The notes below the pieces were generated by a model. It ran no database searches. It saw nothing but the letters and a program-made list of their open reading frames with translations, and was not told where the DNA came from. From Thermoplasmata archaeon (GTDB lineage Archaea; Thermoplasmatota; Thermoplasmata; Lutacidiplasmatales; UBA184), in NCBI GenBank assembly GCA_030039865.1, contig JASHUS010000127.1, positions 1 to 31,510 of the forward strand: a stretch of DNA of 31,510 bases. The letters are read 5' to 3'. How positions within the stretch are numbered: the stretch's first letter is position 1; each line of letters begins with the position of its first letter. The translations under genes were made by a program, and so were the position numbers. Below are positions 31,058-31,510 of the stretch, in pieces.

Positions 31058-31510
31058 TTGCCGACGAAGCCGGTCCCGCTGCGCGCCGTCACGTGCGATC
31101 TGTGGTACACGCTGATCTACACGCGCCCGCCGGACCAGCACCGACTGACCCACCGGCGCGAGGCGCTGTGGATCCGCGGGATGCGCGAGGCCGGAAGCTC
31201 CGCTCCCGAGGCCCGGGCGACGATGCAGCGGCTCAACGCGTGGAACCAGACCGAGGAGGCCCGGGGTCGCGCGCCCTCGATCGCCGCCCAGGCCCGGTGG
31301 GTCTCCCGCCGGATCGGAGGGCGGGTCGATGGCGCCGCGATGGGGGCGGCGATCGACGCCCTTGCCGCCCGAGCCCCGGTCCGCGTCGCCCCCGGGGCGC
31401 GAGCGTCGCTCGAGCGCCTCCGCCGCGGCGGGCTCCCGCTCGCCATCGTCTCGAACCTCCTCCACGGCACGAGCGCGGGGGCGCGCGCCATGCTGGACCG
31501 TCTCGGCCTC
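31058..31510 (+). CDS. HAD-superfamily hydrolase, N-terminal part (runs off window edge)
   Basis: The first 151 codons are present and the rest lies beyond the window. HAD motif I is VTCDLWYTLIY with the nucleophile Asp14. The second acid of the usual DxD is a Trp, so the typical phosphatase acid/base is missing or supplied elsewhere. A helical cap region (about 25-110) follows, then VAPGARASLERLRRGGLPLA and motif II IVSNLLHG. The TTG start at 31058 follows a purine-rich GGAGGGAGG (31043-31051) that could act as a Shine-Dalgarno site, unlike the leaderless pattern of most neighbours. Motifs III and IV are not visible, so activity is unassigned. Confidence 0.75.
   Translation, partial: MPTKPVPLRAVTCDLWYTLIYTRPPDQHRLTHRREALWIRGMREAGSSAPEARATMQRLNAWNQTEEARGRAPSIAAQARWVSRRIGGRVDGAAMGAAIDALAARAPVRVAPGARASLERLRRGGLPLAIVSNLLHGTSAGARAMLDRLGL

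Noticed and set aside
1..31510. tRNA, rRNA, CRISPR arrays, insertion sequences, att sites, phage or defence genes
   Set aside because: I read both strands for repeats, transposase or integrase motifs and cloverleaf-like segments and saw none. A very short or divergent RNA gene could still be missed without a covariance search.

Overview
The window is very GC-rich, gene-dense DNA from an archaeon. The archaeal assignment rests on translation initiation factor aIF1A, a zinc-finger RPA with its co-encoded RPA-associated protein, a free-standing Bud32 kinase, a thiolase/DUF35 pair, and a recurring promoter layout: an AT-rich TATA-like box 26-30 nt upstream of the start codon, as expected for leaderless transcripts. 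A TPP riboswitch, known in archaea mainly from Thermoplasmata, and the general gene content suggest a high-GC, probably respiring Thermoplasmatota lineage. That placement is inference. No tRNA, rRNA, CRISPR array, insertion sequence or phage gene was seen, and no gap between genes exceeds 300 bases.

Layout. 1-2020: a truncated alpha/beta hydrolase (-), a ThiI-type PP-loop protein without THUMP domain (+), a four-helix membrane protein with a C-terminal zinc ribbon (+) and a small unknown protein (+). 2077-7343: a fatty-acid/acyl-CoA region with thiolase, DUF35 partner and acyl-CoA synthetase (+), facing an enoyl-CoA hydratase/acyl-CoA dehydrogenase pair (-). 7447-10945: Bud32 (+), then a leftward run of amidohydrolase, aIF1A and the NAD(P)HX repair enzyme Nnr. 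11077-15303: a FixC-type flavoprotein (+) facing an acyl-CoA dehydrogenase-etfB-etfA operon (-). 15362-18026: LarB and a coiled-coil protein (+), then a membrane-anchored FKBP isomerase (-). 18161-20247: RPA operon (-). 20365-22306: OMP decarboxylase (+) and a GT4 glycosyltransferase (-), overlapping at their 3' ends. 22386-27352: PdxS (vitamin B6, -), divergent from a TPP riboswitch and a thiBPQ thiamine ABC transporter operon (+). 27379-31510: aconitase (+), a methyltransferase (-) and a truncated HAD hydrolase (+).

How the parts work together. Two acyl-CoA dehydrogenases, an enoyl-CoA hydratase, thiolase, acyl-CoA synthetase, ETF and FixC make most of a beta-oxidation route that would pass electrons through ETF to a quinone pool; aconitase belongs to the acetyl-CoA-consuming cycle downstream. 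3-Hydroxyacyl-CoA dehydrogenase and FixX are not in the window. The most notable regulatory element is the TPP riboswitch at about 23436-23531, followed by a perfect 8-bp hairpin that ends one base before the thiB start codon. This suggests translational control of thiamine import.
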